A stretch of DNA of 64,000 nt from Fusarium oxysporum f. sp. lycopersici 4287 (Eukaryota; Ascomycota; Sordariomycetes; Hypocreales; Nectriaceae): assembly GCF_000149955.1 (NCBI RefSeq), contig NC_030990.1:248001-312000 (forward strand). The letters run 5' to 3'. Position numbers and translations under genes: made by a program. Positions 22,401 through 33,242 of the stretch are shown one piece after another (the first letter of the stretch is position 1; each line of letters begins with the position of its first letter). The notes beneath the pieces are model-generated. The model was not told the origin of the DNA, ran no database searches, and saw only the letters and a program-made list of their open reading frames with translations.

Positions 22401-23207
22401 AACTCTCACAACATTAGTCCTTTATGGGCAGCATCATTTAATGGCTCTAGCGAAATTGTCAAAGAACTACTCTACCACTGGGCAGGAAAGACCATTACAA
22501 CTGCTGGTTTAGGAGGTGAAACGCCGTTACATGCCGCCACGACCGAGAACCATGCCGAAGTATTGAAGCTTCTTCTGGAGGTCCCTGCTGTCCCCGTTAA
22601 TCAAAGGACTACTTATGGCTTCACGGCTCTATTCATCGCCTCAAGAAATGGATATCACGACATGGTAGAGTTACTGCTCTCTGCGGATTCGATTGATATA
22701 GACAGCGAAAGCTGGCTGGGCTTGAGTCCCTTATTTACGGCTGTGGCTAATGGACATCTCGAAGTTGCAAAACTGCTCCTCTCCAAAGGAGCCCATCTAC
22801 AACCCTCTGTCAGTATTGGCGGGGACTTGCTCTGGTGGGCTCGACGTTCAAACAAACCAGACTTAATACAACTACTGAAAATACAGGAAGCCCTCATCAG
22901 TACCGCCAGTGGCTCGTGCAGTCCTCTACTTGGTCCATTCACCAATTTGGAGCCTCTATCTCGCGACGCGGGGACTTTAGACTTCACACCCGGTGCTTTC
23001 TGGTGTTATGTTTGTACCTTGGGCGTACGGGATGACCAAGAGTTCCATTGCGTCGAGTGCAGCGATTCTTACATGTTTCTCTGCCCAGAATGCTTTAGTC
23101 GAGGATTCTAGCTGTGTCCGAGATTGCATGTTTTGGTTCCATTTCAGTCTGATGAATCGGACAGTCAAAGCAATGAAGACAGTTCCATAGATTCGAAAGA
23201 TTCATAG
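19429..23207 (+). pseudogene. HeLo-NACHT-ankyrin NLR-like gene, multiply disrupted
   Basis: The domain order is clear: a HeLo N-terminus (GLAVGVIGLASLFGVCLDSL), NACHT with P-loop GPVGFGKT (about 20022) and Walker B FIADGLDEC (about 20305), a winged-helix-like region, then about 14 ankyrin repeats (21400-22850) and a C-terminal ZZ-like zinc finger (CYVC...CVEC...CPEC). It is broken in several places. The HeLo middle (roughly 90 residues) is missing, and the frame shifts near 19560-19585. Four in-frame stops lie in the NACHT-ankyrin frame: TAG 19869-19871, TGA 19971-19973, TAA 21321-21323 and TAG 23109-23111. The first two fall where the family has Trp (G-to-A changes). Between the stops the frame is well conserved, so the decay is recent. 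A shortened product of only NACHT or only ankyrin parts could still be made. Confidence 0.87.
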
Positions 23208-23677
23208 TTTACAGGTTACTGGGGAGTTAAGACCTCCGCTAGTCACTGAGCCAGCATAAGACCCCGAGGGGAAGCCAATACCCGATTCTCACAAACAAAG
23301 ACCCGAGCTACAAAGGGCCCAAGCTTGAAGAAATGGCTGAATACCATATGGTCGAGTGGCCGGAGGCGTCTGGTTGTGTGATGATGTGGGTTAATGTAGA
23401 TGCATGAATTAATAATTCTGATACCTCCTTACAATACGCTCGTGCTGACCCCCGTGAAGGAAAGCGGACGAGCCTTGAAATAATTATCCAATCCATCGTA
23501 AACGGTTTCTGTGTGTGCGATAAGCTCAGTACAGGTAGTATGGGTCAACGTGCCACAGAACGGAGGCAGTCTCATAGTTTTATAAACGCGACTCGAATAG
23601 GAACGGTGGATCATATAACTGGACTGTTTTGCCAGATAATATAATCTGTCCTCTGCCATAGCCCTTCTCGTCTGCAT
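23208..23677. other. Intergenic between two convergent 3' ends
   Basis: No homology was recognised on either strand; only short accidental open frames are present. Confidence 0.55.
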
Positions 23678-25659
23678 CTATTTTTGGATTGTGAACTTGC
23701 TTCGCTTCCGCAATTGATCTCCGTAGCGGAAGAGATACCAGAACCCAACAATACCAAGTATGCTCAAACCCCCCAAAAGACTACAACCCTTTCCAATTCC
23801 TAGATTCAGGTAGAGAGGCCTACCGAATAGAATGGCAGCTGCGGCAAACGAACTCCTCAATGCATCATTGGCGGCAAAAAGACTAGCCGCGTAATGAGGA
23901 TATCCCAGTGGAAGATAGATGAAGATCCCAGAGCCCACAACAAATGAGAAGCCGCAGTAAATGACAATACCAAGCGTTGGCACCTCCCAGGGAATTGATT
24001 CTCTCGCGCCCCATCCAAATAAGAACATGCCAATTGGCGCACCAAAGACACCAAGTAGTCCAGGGCGTAAGAAGGTCTCGGGGACATCATAGGACCCTAG
24101 TGCTTTGAATCGCTTTTCGATGCATATACGATACCAAGATAGGTACCACATGATGCCAATGATACACGCGATTAGAACGCATACAAAGACGGCGCTCGTT
24201 TCTCCAAGATTCATTCCATAGATCTTGGGATAGACAAGTGGGAAAACCTCGAAGAAGGAATAGTATATTCCATAAGTAAAGGATGTCTACACAGATGAAT
24301 TAGTTATGGAGATCTCTGGAAGGGAAGACACGAAAGACGATCAAGGCAGCCTACGTAAATGTTCACAAACGCGATTGAAGGATCCTTGACAGAGATCTCG
24401 AATGGCTTAATCAGCGCCGCTTTTATGGTATCTCTGGGGGTCACTGCCATCAACGCAATGGACGTTGCGTCAATGTATTTGTCCGACCCAGTTTCTTCTC
24501 GCAGCAGTTTGGACCTGTGGTACAGCAACGTCGGTGTAGATGTCTCGGGTAAGAAGATGACGAGGAGGACGAATACAAAGCATGAGAGCCATAGCAGTTC
24601 CCACATTGACCACCGCCATCTATTGCTGGTTAGAACGGGTCCAATTAGTACAGAGTCAGGAGGAGCTCACCCCTTGACAACAACTGAGAAGCCTGAAAGC
24701 AATGGGCCAAGTGCCGGGCCACAGTACATAGCGCCTGACCATGCCGCTAGACTGTATGGTATGTAGATGACGGAGAACTGTTGGTCAGGCAGTTAGTGAC
24801 TAGACAATATGGTGAAACTAGAGAAAATCTGGTGTTACCATGTCGGTAAGGCTCGCAGCGCCAGTGGCGAGGCATGGGCTTCCGAAGAATCCTTGCAGGA
24901 AACGAATGATGAGGAATCCAGCAAAGTTCTCTGTCAATGCCGCTCCGATGCAGAGGAGATTGAAGACGGCGAAAGTAATAATATAGATGGGGTTACGTCC
25001 GATGTAGAGGACTTCGCTGAGTGGAGAGAAAAGTAGCGGCCCAAATCCATCTGTAGATTCTCATCAGCCTGTATCAAAAGTCGTGACCGTAATTGAGAAG
25101 GACCCACATCCGAGCACGTAAAGGGCGAGACCTAGCGACGCCGCTGTTTCTGTGACGTTGAACTCTTGCATGACCTGTCTATATGCTGATTTAGTGCGCA
25201 TCTTCCTCATGTCTAAGAATGGTTTGACGTACCCGACGCTTGGAACGTAAATCGACGATCCGCAATAGATGGTAAAAGTGTACAGGCTGTTTAAAAAGAG
25301 GTTTGGTTTCAGCAAAGTTCAGGTGGTGATTGGGATTCATTAAATGAGATGCAACTTACCAGATTAGGACGGCCACTGCACTCTTCCTCATCGTAGACCA
25401 ATTTTGAGGATTCTCAGGATCATCATCTGATTTCCTGCGTTTGTCGTGAGAAAAAAAACAAAGATTAATAGCATACGCCTGTCACTCACCATCCAACAAG
25501 TATGCAATCATCCCCTAGCTGGAGATTAGAGAGTGAGGACCCGCTGCTTGCCTCCTTGGGATACTCATCTTTGTAGCTTTTCAATGCCAGGAATCGATTG
25601 TTTGTTGCTAGCCTGACAATCGTACCCAGGGCCGTGGTCCGGAAATAATGGGCTGTCAT
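23678..25659 (-). CDS. MFS multidrug/polyamine-type transporter (DHA1 family)
   Basis: Seven introns are inferred, and the joined exons give about 530 residues with 12 hydrophobic segments. Family signatures include DPENPQNWS before helix 1, YVLGYGFGPLLFSPLSEVLYIGRNP (loop 2-3 motif), RFLQGFFGSPCLATGAASLTDMF, GPALGPLLSGF..GWRWSMWELLW and LPETSTPTLLYHRSKLLREETG after helix 6. These place it with the fungal drug:H+ antiporters (TPO1/FLR1-like) of the plasma membrane. All splice borders are canonical or near-canonical and no lesion is seen. The ATG at 25659 begins the open frame leading into the acidic N-terminal cytosolic tail. Its neighbour at 26125-27896 is a Zn2Cys6 regulator in the same orientation, a common transporter-regulator arrangement. 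Confidence 0.88.
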
Positions 25660-26124
25660 GTTGACAAGGTTGTGATGATGGGTCTGAAGTGTGTGGACTT
25701 GTGGAGTTGCATCCTCAGAAGCCCGACTGAGATATGAGGCAGTCTTATGTGTTTTTCTTGATACTGCAAGCCTTGTCCGAACATTCAGCTACTTCCTTCA
25801 ATACAGGCCGATGGGTATGGGTATTCGGGACGACCAAGGAGTCTTCGCCCCGCCCTTAGGCAATTCGGGATTTGGGCGGGGCCCCCGTATCCCGGAGCAT
25901 TTTACGCCGACCGGTTCGGGGAAAAGAGCGAACTGATGTCCAAGTAATTGGTCTATTATCATTATTGAATTTAGCTGAGACATCAGAAAACATACATCAC
26001 TGAGAAGGCCCTGGCACCGATTTCGCTCATCAATATTTTTAATTTCTTTGCTCATCCGCTCAGTCAATGCCCTTCCAGCTTCGTTTGACGCTCTATAATA
26101 CATCACGTCATCCACTTTCATTCC
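25660..26124 (-). other. MFS promoter / 3' flank of the regulator gene
   Basis: Contains a GC-rich stretch (25845-25925) with a CCG-N7-CGG element, listed separately. The open frame 25798-26121 has no recognisable homology and is treated as noise. Confidence 0.5.
25907..25919. promoter_or_regulatory. Candidate Zn2Cys6 operator CCG-N7-CGG
   Basis: CCGACCGGTTCGG is an everted CCG/CGG pair with 7-nt spacing and near-palindromic flanks (CCGA...TCGG), about 250 bp upstream of the MFS start codon. Binuclear zinc-cluster factors recognise such paired triplets, and one is encoded next door. Binding is inferred, not shown. Confidence 0.4.
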
Positions 26125-27896
26125 TCATGTCAAGTCCCTCAGGGCGTCAAGCCATTCCTCTTCAAATAAATCCCCAAGGGTGGTGTCTTGGTGATTTGCA
26201 GAGACTTCAGTATAGGCGGGCTGATAATGCAAGGTCGCCGTCTCAGTCTGAAGAATGGAATTGGCGATTCTCTTGAGTTCCAATAATATCTTCTTGGCCC
26301 TTGGCCATATATCCTCATAATGCCTGAGCGTGCCAAGGCAAACGCGGATCCGGGATCGGGCTACTTCGGCTTCATCCTCTGGTAGTGCCGACTTGCAAGC
26401 TACGAGGTGAGCAATGGTGCAGCAGGCAACCATGCAGATGACGAAAGGCGATAACTGGGCTGAGCCGAGGGGTAAGATGATAAGGCACTGGTTCTGCTTG
26501 CGGATGGCCTGTAAGAGCTTTTGCAGATGCGACTGGCGATTCAGCCCGCCTCCACTGCTGAGTCCCAGGAGCAGCGGAGGGGGGGGCGACCCGCACGTAG
26601 AGATTCCTTCAATAGGATCATATCGAAGGGTGGAAAAGGGCCTGTGTATGTAAGCAAGACATCTAGGATTCCTTTGGTCAGTTCGATGCAACAACTAGCT
26701 AGAAACATATGCGATTTCTTTTCTTACGTGTACATCATCATGTGTGATTGTAAAATGAGTTGATCCAAGAAGGCAGGCCGAACATCGAGGTCTCGTTTAC
26801 TTGGCGGTAACATGGCAAACCAGCCGGCGATCTTGGCCTCAAGATTATCACAGAGTATCTCTGCTTTGGATGTTGTCTTGAACTTGAGCGATGCGTGCAG
26901 TGTGGTAGCAAATATTACACTTGCATCGATGTAATATGCAAACGAAGAAAACTGCTTTTCTTGCATGTCGTACTCGCGGTTATGATACTCTGCAAATGTC
27001 GTTCTTGTTTGCGGAATAAGCTTCGTAGTTAGTTTAGCAATGATAACATTTGTCCTGGGATATACCTGGGCGATTACCATTTCATTGTACTCCTTATCTT
27101 CGCATGGTAGATCCACGTCAAAGCTCATGTCCTTCAGCCTCAACGTATAGTCCTGTCGGATAACAGCAAAGTTTGCGTCGCTCACATATAACATCCACAT
27201 TGTGCGTCTCCAACTTTCTGCGAGTACTGGATCGCTTTCGGAAATAAAGCCTGCAAGTGTTTTGGTGTCCATGCCAATGAGGCTTGCTTGGTGCATTGCC
27301 TTTGATAGTAGTTCATCGGCAAGGTCCTGCTCCGCGCACATGCTCTTTGCCAATGCTGTCAGCAGGGTTGTTTGCACGGTGAATCCATCTATCTGTTCGT
27401 TCTGCCCCAATAGAGAATCTTCGATTCCAATGACAGGTTTACTCGTGTAAAAAGAGCCGATATGCTGAACAGCGGCCATGACATGCTGAATATTAGGGCA
27501 TCCAGCGGCATACCTCGCATCAAGAGCTGTTCTCGGCAGGATAAATGGATGACTAGGGTGAAAATTTTCATAATACAAATCAATAAGCTCGATTCCAAAA
27601 TCGCGAGTTTCCATCACTCCAAAACCTAAAACCGAGCCGGATGGCGGCTGTTGAAATTCCGGAGCAAGGGATGTAAGGCTATCAGTGGGTGTCAAATTAT
27701 GCGGCTGGGAATCTTGAGCCCGCGGTCTTCTTGACGTTGCTTTATAGCTACCGCTTCGACGCGATTCGGGAAATGCGCAGGTTCTGGAAAGGCCTTGGCA
27801 CCGGGAACAAATTGGACGTGTCCCATCGCATTTCAGATGCTGATTTCGACAAGGGACACAGGCAAGCGTCGCTCGAGTTTTGGATCGGCGCTCCAT
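26125..27896 (-). CDS. Zn2Cys6 transcription factor with fungal_trans domain
   Basis: Two exons (intron 26663-26727) give 568 residues. The N-terminal binuclear zinc cluster reads CVPCRNQHLKCDGTRPICSRC (residues about 12-32) with the sixth Cys at RTCAF. A basic linker follows, then the fungal-specific middle homology region (about 85-400), including the internal signature RRTMWMLYVSDANFA. The splice acceptor at 26663 is preferred over one nearer the second exon because it restores the conserved YIHRPFS motif. It is a likely nuclear regulator, perhaps of the adjacent MFS gene. The ATG at 27896 is the first Met before the zinc cluster; the frame is open further upstream without another ATG. Confidence 0.88.
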
Positions 27897-28287
27897 TATG
27901 AAATAGAGGTTCACTTGTTATCCGATATAAATGCTTTGAATGCATTGGCTATGCTGTTGATTATTGCGGTTTTAGATGGGCCTTTAGAAGGAAGGACAAC
28001 AGTAAAAGTTATTATTTAGCCTCCGAAAAGCGGTGCTGCCAAGACATACCTATGACTCAGCAGAAACTGTAGGGTTAGCTATCTGCATAGCCTGCTTTGT
28101 AATTGTTTAATTACATGGGTTTAGCTACAAACCTCTATATTTCTAACTTGTATAATTAAAATATATATTTAAAATCTAAGCTTTTTAATACATTCGATCG
28201 TTAGTGGTTCTCAATTGGCTTAGCTTGGCCAATTCATTAGCCATACCTATCTCAGCATTTCTAACCTTAACTCTGATTTCTCCTCTA
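27897..28287. other. AT-rich intergenic region
   Basis: No coding homology was recognised. 28120-28190 is strongly A/T-rich. Confidence 0.5.
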
Positions 28288-28743
28288 ATGCCCCCGCGGA
28301 AGTACCAATATTCATTCTTCTCAGGAACATCACTACTGCTCCAGCCACCACTCGACGAAATGTCTGCAAATTCTGGCGTCGCTGATAGAGGTGATTTTGT
28401 CGACTCAGATGATGAATTTGAGATCGAGGAAGTTTCCGAAGACCCCCAACGTTACCTAGGGGGTCTTTAAAACCCTATTTGTATTGGCGAAACCCTAGCC
28501 GATCAGTATCGAATTGAACACAAGCTAGGTCACGGAGGGTTCTCAACCGTCTGGATGGCATACGATATACTGGGGAAGAAAGATGTGGCGCTCAAGATCA
28601 TGACACCAGAAGTCTCAAATGAGCATGATTATAAGATCCAGACAGAGATCGCCAGAGATATTCAGGATGTCTCCCATTTTATACTCTATGAGAACACGTT
28701 TCTTCTCCGCGGAACTCACGGCAATCACCGGGTTAAGGTATAA
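28288..28743 (+). pseudogene. SRPK-like serine/threonine kinase fragment
   Basis: The N-terminal part of a fungal SR-protein-kinase-like gene: an acidic stretch (DSDDEFEIEEVSEDPQRY), then the kinase start IGETLADQYRIEHKLGHGGFSTVWMAYD (G-loop) and KKDVALKIM (ATP Lys), ending at FLLRGTHGNHRV. An in-frame TAA at 28468-28470 sits between the acidic stretch and the kinase start, where intact relatives continue. All of the kinase downstream of the N-lobe (catalytic loop, DFG, spacer, C-lobe) is missing. It is a dead fragment. Confidence 0.75.
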
Positions 28744-29399
28744 GCATGAACAATGGTCCGATTTACATCGCCGAAACTCTTCTTATTCATCGAGGTTAAC
28801 ATACTTTTAGTCATTAGTATCTTCTTATAAGTTACATCCCTATTAGTCTCTGTATTATCCTTAACTCACATTTTTACTCTGCTTTAGCTTTCTTCTGGAG
28901 ATAAAGGGTATTCTTCTCAAAGAAATCGATATCTTATTTAGCTCGGTCTCCCATAGGGAGAAGGGAGAAGAATACCTGGAGGGCAAGATCAAAACTGACA
29001 GCCTCGAGGGCTAGCCTACCACATAACAACGGTTTTACCTCCAAGTAGGTATGATAGACTACTAAAGGGGATGCAACAGATCAAGCTGACAGGCGGTGTG
29101 TCGTTATATGACATTAACTAGTTTCTATCCCCATACTATCATAGCAAGTTCTTAAGCAAAATACTCAAGCCTCGGGAGTCCATGATAATAATGAGCTCGA
29201 GGATAACTATAGTTAGGTTAATACTGGCAGTTCAAAAGCGCGTCGTGGCACTATGAGTCAATCAAGTCAGTACGCATCCCAATCAATCAAGTTTAGTAGT
29301 AAAAGTAATAGTAAACAACCTTCAAAAATCTTGTCGAGAACATACTTAGAGTTCGGCCCATGTTGCCAACAGCTTTTCAAGTTGGGCCATTCACATCGG
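28744..29399. other. AT-rich non-coding stretch within the gene graveyard
   Basis: TA-rich sequence with many stops in all frames. No homology was recognised; it may be eroded coding DNA. Confidence 0.4.
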
Positions 29400-30640
29400 C
29401 GGACGCTAGCGTGATCCTGGATCCTAAAGCATCCATGATGGCCAATAATAGTCGAGACGTAGTTCATGTCTATTTTCCTCGATTAGTGAAAGGCAGTAAT
29501 CGTCGAGTTGCGGGAATGCTTACTGCTTGCAGTCGCAGGCATTTCATATGGGAATAAGTAGATAACAAGCACGAAGACACAGAAAGCATCTGTGATAAGT
29601 TTGGAAATAGTTCCAGTGATAACCAAGTTTAAGGTCCCTTGATATGCTTATTTCGGGGCAGCAGAGAATATATAGCCGGAAGGGTATAAGATAAAGAAGG
29701 AAAAATCGTGATACCAGCAGCGAGGCTAGAGTTCGGTCAGTCATACTCGGGGTCCAGATATCACAAACTCTTACCTGTTGAAAGCCGTTGATGAGGCTAT
29801 ACAGAGAGCTGATAAAATCGACACAAGGACGGAGCAGAGCATCAAAGTATGAGCCGGTACTTCCATGATGGGGTGAACTCTAGACCAAATCTTGGATACG
29901 GGGAGACCGTTATCCTTTGCAAAGGCCCAACAAATCTTTGACTGATACGCATAAAGCGCCATTATAGCAGAGGTCCAGCAAACAGTAAGACCGGACATCT
30001 TAACGACAGCACCAGCCTTGCTCCTGCTGAATGCTATGTAGAAGAGCTCAAGCAGAGGACACCATTTGCTGCGTTTACAACATCGTCAAAATCTGTTAAG
30101 CAATACATAAGAAGAATTGCAAGAGGCCAAGCCGTCACGAAGCCGATTCCCACTGTGAAAAACAAGGCCTTTGGGACGTTATTCTCGGGATTTTTGATAT
30201 CTTTAGTCAAGTGAATAGCACTATCAATAAGTACAAAATTGTAGTTGGCGTTAATCAGGCTAGCCAGGAAGGCTATGCCTTTGGAGTTCCGGCCGCTTAT
30301 ATTATTGGTACTCGTGAAAATGAAGTACGGAGACGTATGAAAAGGGTTGGCAGCGGGTACGGTGATCACGATAGCGAGGCAGACAACAATACTGGCTAAC
30401 ATGCCAAGCGATACACTCTTGGCAACGATAGTCTTATTAATGTTGATAATGCAACCATCCCAGTCGAAATCAAGTCCAACCAAATAGACCTGCCAGGACT
30501 TGATTTCACTGGTTGTTTGTATTCGCATCTCACCAGTGACTGGTATCGTGAAACTCGCAATGATGGATGACAAAATTTGACACAAGCCAGTACCATGTGG
30601 CCTATCAAGACACTGGCCTCAGCCGTAGACACGATACCAC
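29400..30640 (-). pseudogene. Amino-acid/choline-type APC permease, degenerate
   Basis: On the minus strand the order is: STAEASVLIGHMVLA (30632), QILSSIIASF..., an inner loop and helix (SLGMLASIVVCLAIVITV), HLTKDIKNPENNVPKALFFTVGIGF (the APC signature, about 30190), MYCLTDFDDVVNAANGV, ELFYIAFSRSKAGA, SGLTVCWTSAIMALYAYQSKICWAFAKDNGLP and a C-terminal FPYEMPATAS near 29500. This is the fungal GABA/choline permease family. At least two single-base deletions break it: near 30585 and near 30049 (between the NAANGV and LLELFY segments). The C-terminus has further stops and frame changes, and the N-terminal third is missing. Confidence 0.8.
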
Positions 30641-31169
30641 CTTACCTTGGTTGTTTACTACGTTGATCAACACACGCTCAGAACAACCATATGCATGTAT
30701 AAGAGATTAGTTTTCGCCAGGGCTGTGAGACCTTCTCATTACGGTCTTTTTGTCTGTGTATGGTCGATGTGTCTCAATCAAGCTGGGCTAACATGTATCC
30801 TTATCTCTAATTATTAGATTTACACCTATCCTATCAAGTCGCATAGAGGCGTGTCTGTACCCTCAATTGCTGCCCTACAGACGGACTTCGCGTGGGACCG
30901 CCACTTCATGCTCTGGGATGCCAAGAAAAGCGAAAATATGTACATAGGACTTCGTTCCTTGTTATGCCTATTCACAACCCGGTTGAAGGCTATGGAGAAT
31001 CCAACTGAGTTAGAAGTTAACCATGGCCTCAACCATACTTTCGATAGACCCGCCAAGATAATGGAGAGGTCACCTTTGATGGTGTCGCTTAAGCCGGATA
31101 TAAGTGGTCTGAAGTCAGTCACAGTCACAATGCATCTCAACTCAAATCCTTTGCCGGTTGATGGACGAG
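30641..31169. other. No intact gene; overlapping short open frames only
   Basis: Open frames exist on both strands (for example 30851-31228 plus) but show no recognisable family. It is probably eroded sequence between two relics. Confidence 0.4.
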
Positions 31170-31380
31170 TAAACGACACCCTCTCGAAGAGTCAGGAAGG
31201 AGCCACAGGACCCGATAATCTCTTGTAAGTCCTCGTCGTCCAAGTCCTCGAGCGACGCGAGAAGAACCCCAGTTCCTTGAAGGAGATGGGGCGGTATACT
31301 ACCGAAGCAATAGCAAGTACCTCTCTGCAGAGGTCTGCATCAATCGAATCAGATTTTTTCCATCATTCGCTCGTAAAGAG
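31170..31380 (-). pseudogene. STAND/NACHT protein relic
   Basis: The minus strand shows SIDADLCREVLAIASVVYRP and ISFKELG, then after a one-base frame change LLASLEDLDDEDLQEIIGSC and GSFLTLREGVVY. This is the winged-helix region that follows NACHT in fungal NLR-like proteins. Neither the P-loop nor the usual FVHQSAKDFL continuation is present. It is a short dead piece of a second NLR-like gene. Confidence 0.65.
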
Positions 31381-31808
31381 AATTGAGTCCTGGGGGGGAA
31401 TTGCTTTAACTTTATTTTCAATCATCAAACTTCTTCGAGTCTTACTCATTTAGTAAACAAAGTCATCAGGCCGCTCTTTGTAACGATCGATTACTCACGC
31501 GCTGGCGGTGGCGACAGAGATAACCCAATATCCATATTCTCCATGCAAACTTATAACCTCGAAAGCGGTTGGTTGAGCTTGTTGTTATACTTCTGCAGCG
31601 CTGAGGCGGTCTTGAGACGGGCCTTGCCGATGCTTCTTGATAATGAGTCGGAGGAGGCATGTCCCAGAGACTCCAATATGGCTTTATTCGAGGTGGCGAT
31701 TTTCTCAGTAGCGGCTATTATGGTCTTTTGCATGAGTTTACATCACCAGCTATCCGGATGGTGAGCAGACCCAGATAGGGTAATTCGTTCCTTCGTGTCA
31801 TAGCCGGC
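31381..31808. other. No intact gene seen
   Basis: A 60-residue helical open frame (31551-31733, minus) could be more STAND debris, but I cannot assign it. Confidence 0.35.
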
Positions 31809-33242
31809 TCATCCTTGCTCCCTAGCCACCTCCTCCAAAGGCCAGCGCATGGGCTCTTGCCAAAAGCTGCCCAAGTAATCGGCAATAAGCCGCACCAAGA
31901 AGGTGCCCGCATCGTCTATAAACCAAGATTTGCGGCACCGATGTAGTAAGACGCCGTAGTATGCCATGATTATGAGGGCTTCAGGTTGCTGTTTTCGTAC
32001 GGTATCCAGGAAGTCTGCCGTCAAGAGTACAGGAAATGCGGTTGCAGCATGTACGTTGTCCTCGAGGGGCAGGTTAGCATGGATATTGAAGGCCCATTGT
32101 AGCGTGCGAGCGGCTCTTAGGCATCCTGTCACTGCTGTCGGGCCCAAATCAGAAGCTCGGATGAGACTAATAAGCTCGACACATTCACTGCCACCATGCT
32201 TCGCTGCTTCTTCGGCGTTGCGTATGTTGAGAAGGAATGGACGTATGCTAGACTCAAGAATAGTGTCATACATCGAGGAGGTTACGGTTCGAACCCCTCG
32301 ATGGAGATGTGCCAATTCGAGAAATCTTTCTATAAAGACGTGAAAGTTGGCACGGTAGTGAGTAAACGTCTCATAAAGAATTTGGAGACTGAGAAGAGAC
32401 GCAAAGAGGAATCGAGGGACGCAAGTCTTGTTTGGATCAGACCCACCCCTATTCATTAGTTCGGGAGGACGGTTGAACCACATGAGAGCGCGAGTCTGAA
32501 GCTCAGTAGCAGTGCGACGATGAGATGTGGCATTTTCAGGTGATAATAGACCGAGATGGTCCGCTGATAATGCGAGGAGCTGGTCCATAGCATACGGCGC
32601 TACATGGCACCACTTTAAGGCGATATCGACAACAAGCCCTATGAAGCTGCCGGCAAGGGGCATATCTGTGATGGCATGGTGAAGTAAGCTGAGATGTTCG
32701 GCGGTGAAGATGGGTTGAGGAAGGCCGCTAGGGATTGTTGCAGGGGAAGAGGAATCAACGAAAGTGGTTACGGCAAGTGTGTCGGTAAAGGAGGGGAATG
32801 TTGTAGGAAAGGGGATTAGGTCATCAGTAACCTCAGGAAAACCAACCCGGCCACGCGAGCACGATGGCGGCCGTCCAGCAGACTGAGGAATTTGGATAGC
32901 ACTGGCGTCGGAGCAGCTATCGGCACAGTTCTGAACTTGATTATTGCTGGCATTGTTCGGGATGGCCTGGAGTAGAGGCAGAGGGTGGAACGGAATCGGG
33001 GATGCGGTTGGCGTAGTGGTAGCGGGCGTTGCGGAGGATGGAAAGGAACATGATCGTTCACTGACGGCGCAGTTGCCACAAGCAGGTCGAGATTCGTCGC
33101 ATTTCATATGCCGTCGCTTGCACTCCCAACAGCCCTTACGCGACTTGCGATGGGCGCGCCGGAGCTTGGCAGCAACGGTGCCGTCCTGGGAGCCAGAGCC
33201 GGAGCTGGGGCGTTTGCTCTCTGAGGCGGTGTATAGATTCAT
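31809..33242 (-). CDS. Zn2Cys6 transcription factor (sterol-regulator-like zinc cluster)
   Basis: Single-exon 477-residue protein. The zinc cluster KGCWECKRRHMKCDESRPACGNC with a final SCSF Cys (residues about 38-70) is of the KxGCxxCKxRxxKCDE type seen in UPC2/ECM22-like and many Fusarium regulators. A Pro/Thr-rich linker and a helical C-terminal half with no DNA-binding motif follow. The frame is open 249 nt further upstream, but that part is low complexity with a hydrophobic run. The ATG at 33242, 38 residues before the cluster, fits the family better than the one at 33491. The target genes are unknown; no transporter or enzyme directly shares its promoter. Confidence 0.85.
   Translation of the reverse strand: MNLYTASESKRPSSGSGSQDGTVAAKLRRAHRKSRKGCWECKRRHMKCDESRPACGNCAVSERSCSFPSSATPATTTPTASPIPFHPLPLLQAIPNNASNNQVQNCADSCSDASAIQIPQSAGRPPSCSRGRVGFPEVTDDLIPFPTTFPSFTDTLAVTTFVDSSSPATIPSGLPQPIFTAEHLSLLHHAITDMPLAGSFIGLVVDIALKWCHVAPYAMDQLLALSADHLGLLSPENATSHRRTATELQTRALMWFNRPPELMNRGGSDPNKTCVPRFLFASLLSLQILYETFTHYRANFHVFIERFLELAHLHRGVRTVTSSMYDTILESSIRPFLLNIRNAEEAAKHGGSECVELISLIRASDLGPTAVTGCLRAARTLQWAFNIHANLPLEDNVHAATAFPVLLTADFLDTVRKQQPEALIIMAYYGVLLHRCRKSWFIDDAGTFLVRLIADYLGSFWQEPMRWPLEEVAREQG

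Noticed and set aside
25798..26121. 107-residue minus-strand open frame
   Set aside because: No family similarity, and it overlaps GC-rich promoter sequence.
32276..32300. GGTTCGAACCC-like T-loop, possible tRNA
   Set aside because: It lies inside the coding frame of the Zn2Cys6 factor; no acceptor stem or anticodon arm can be paired around it.
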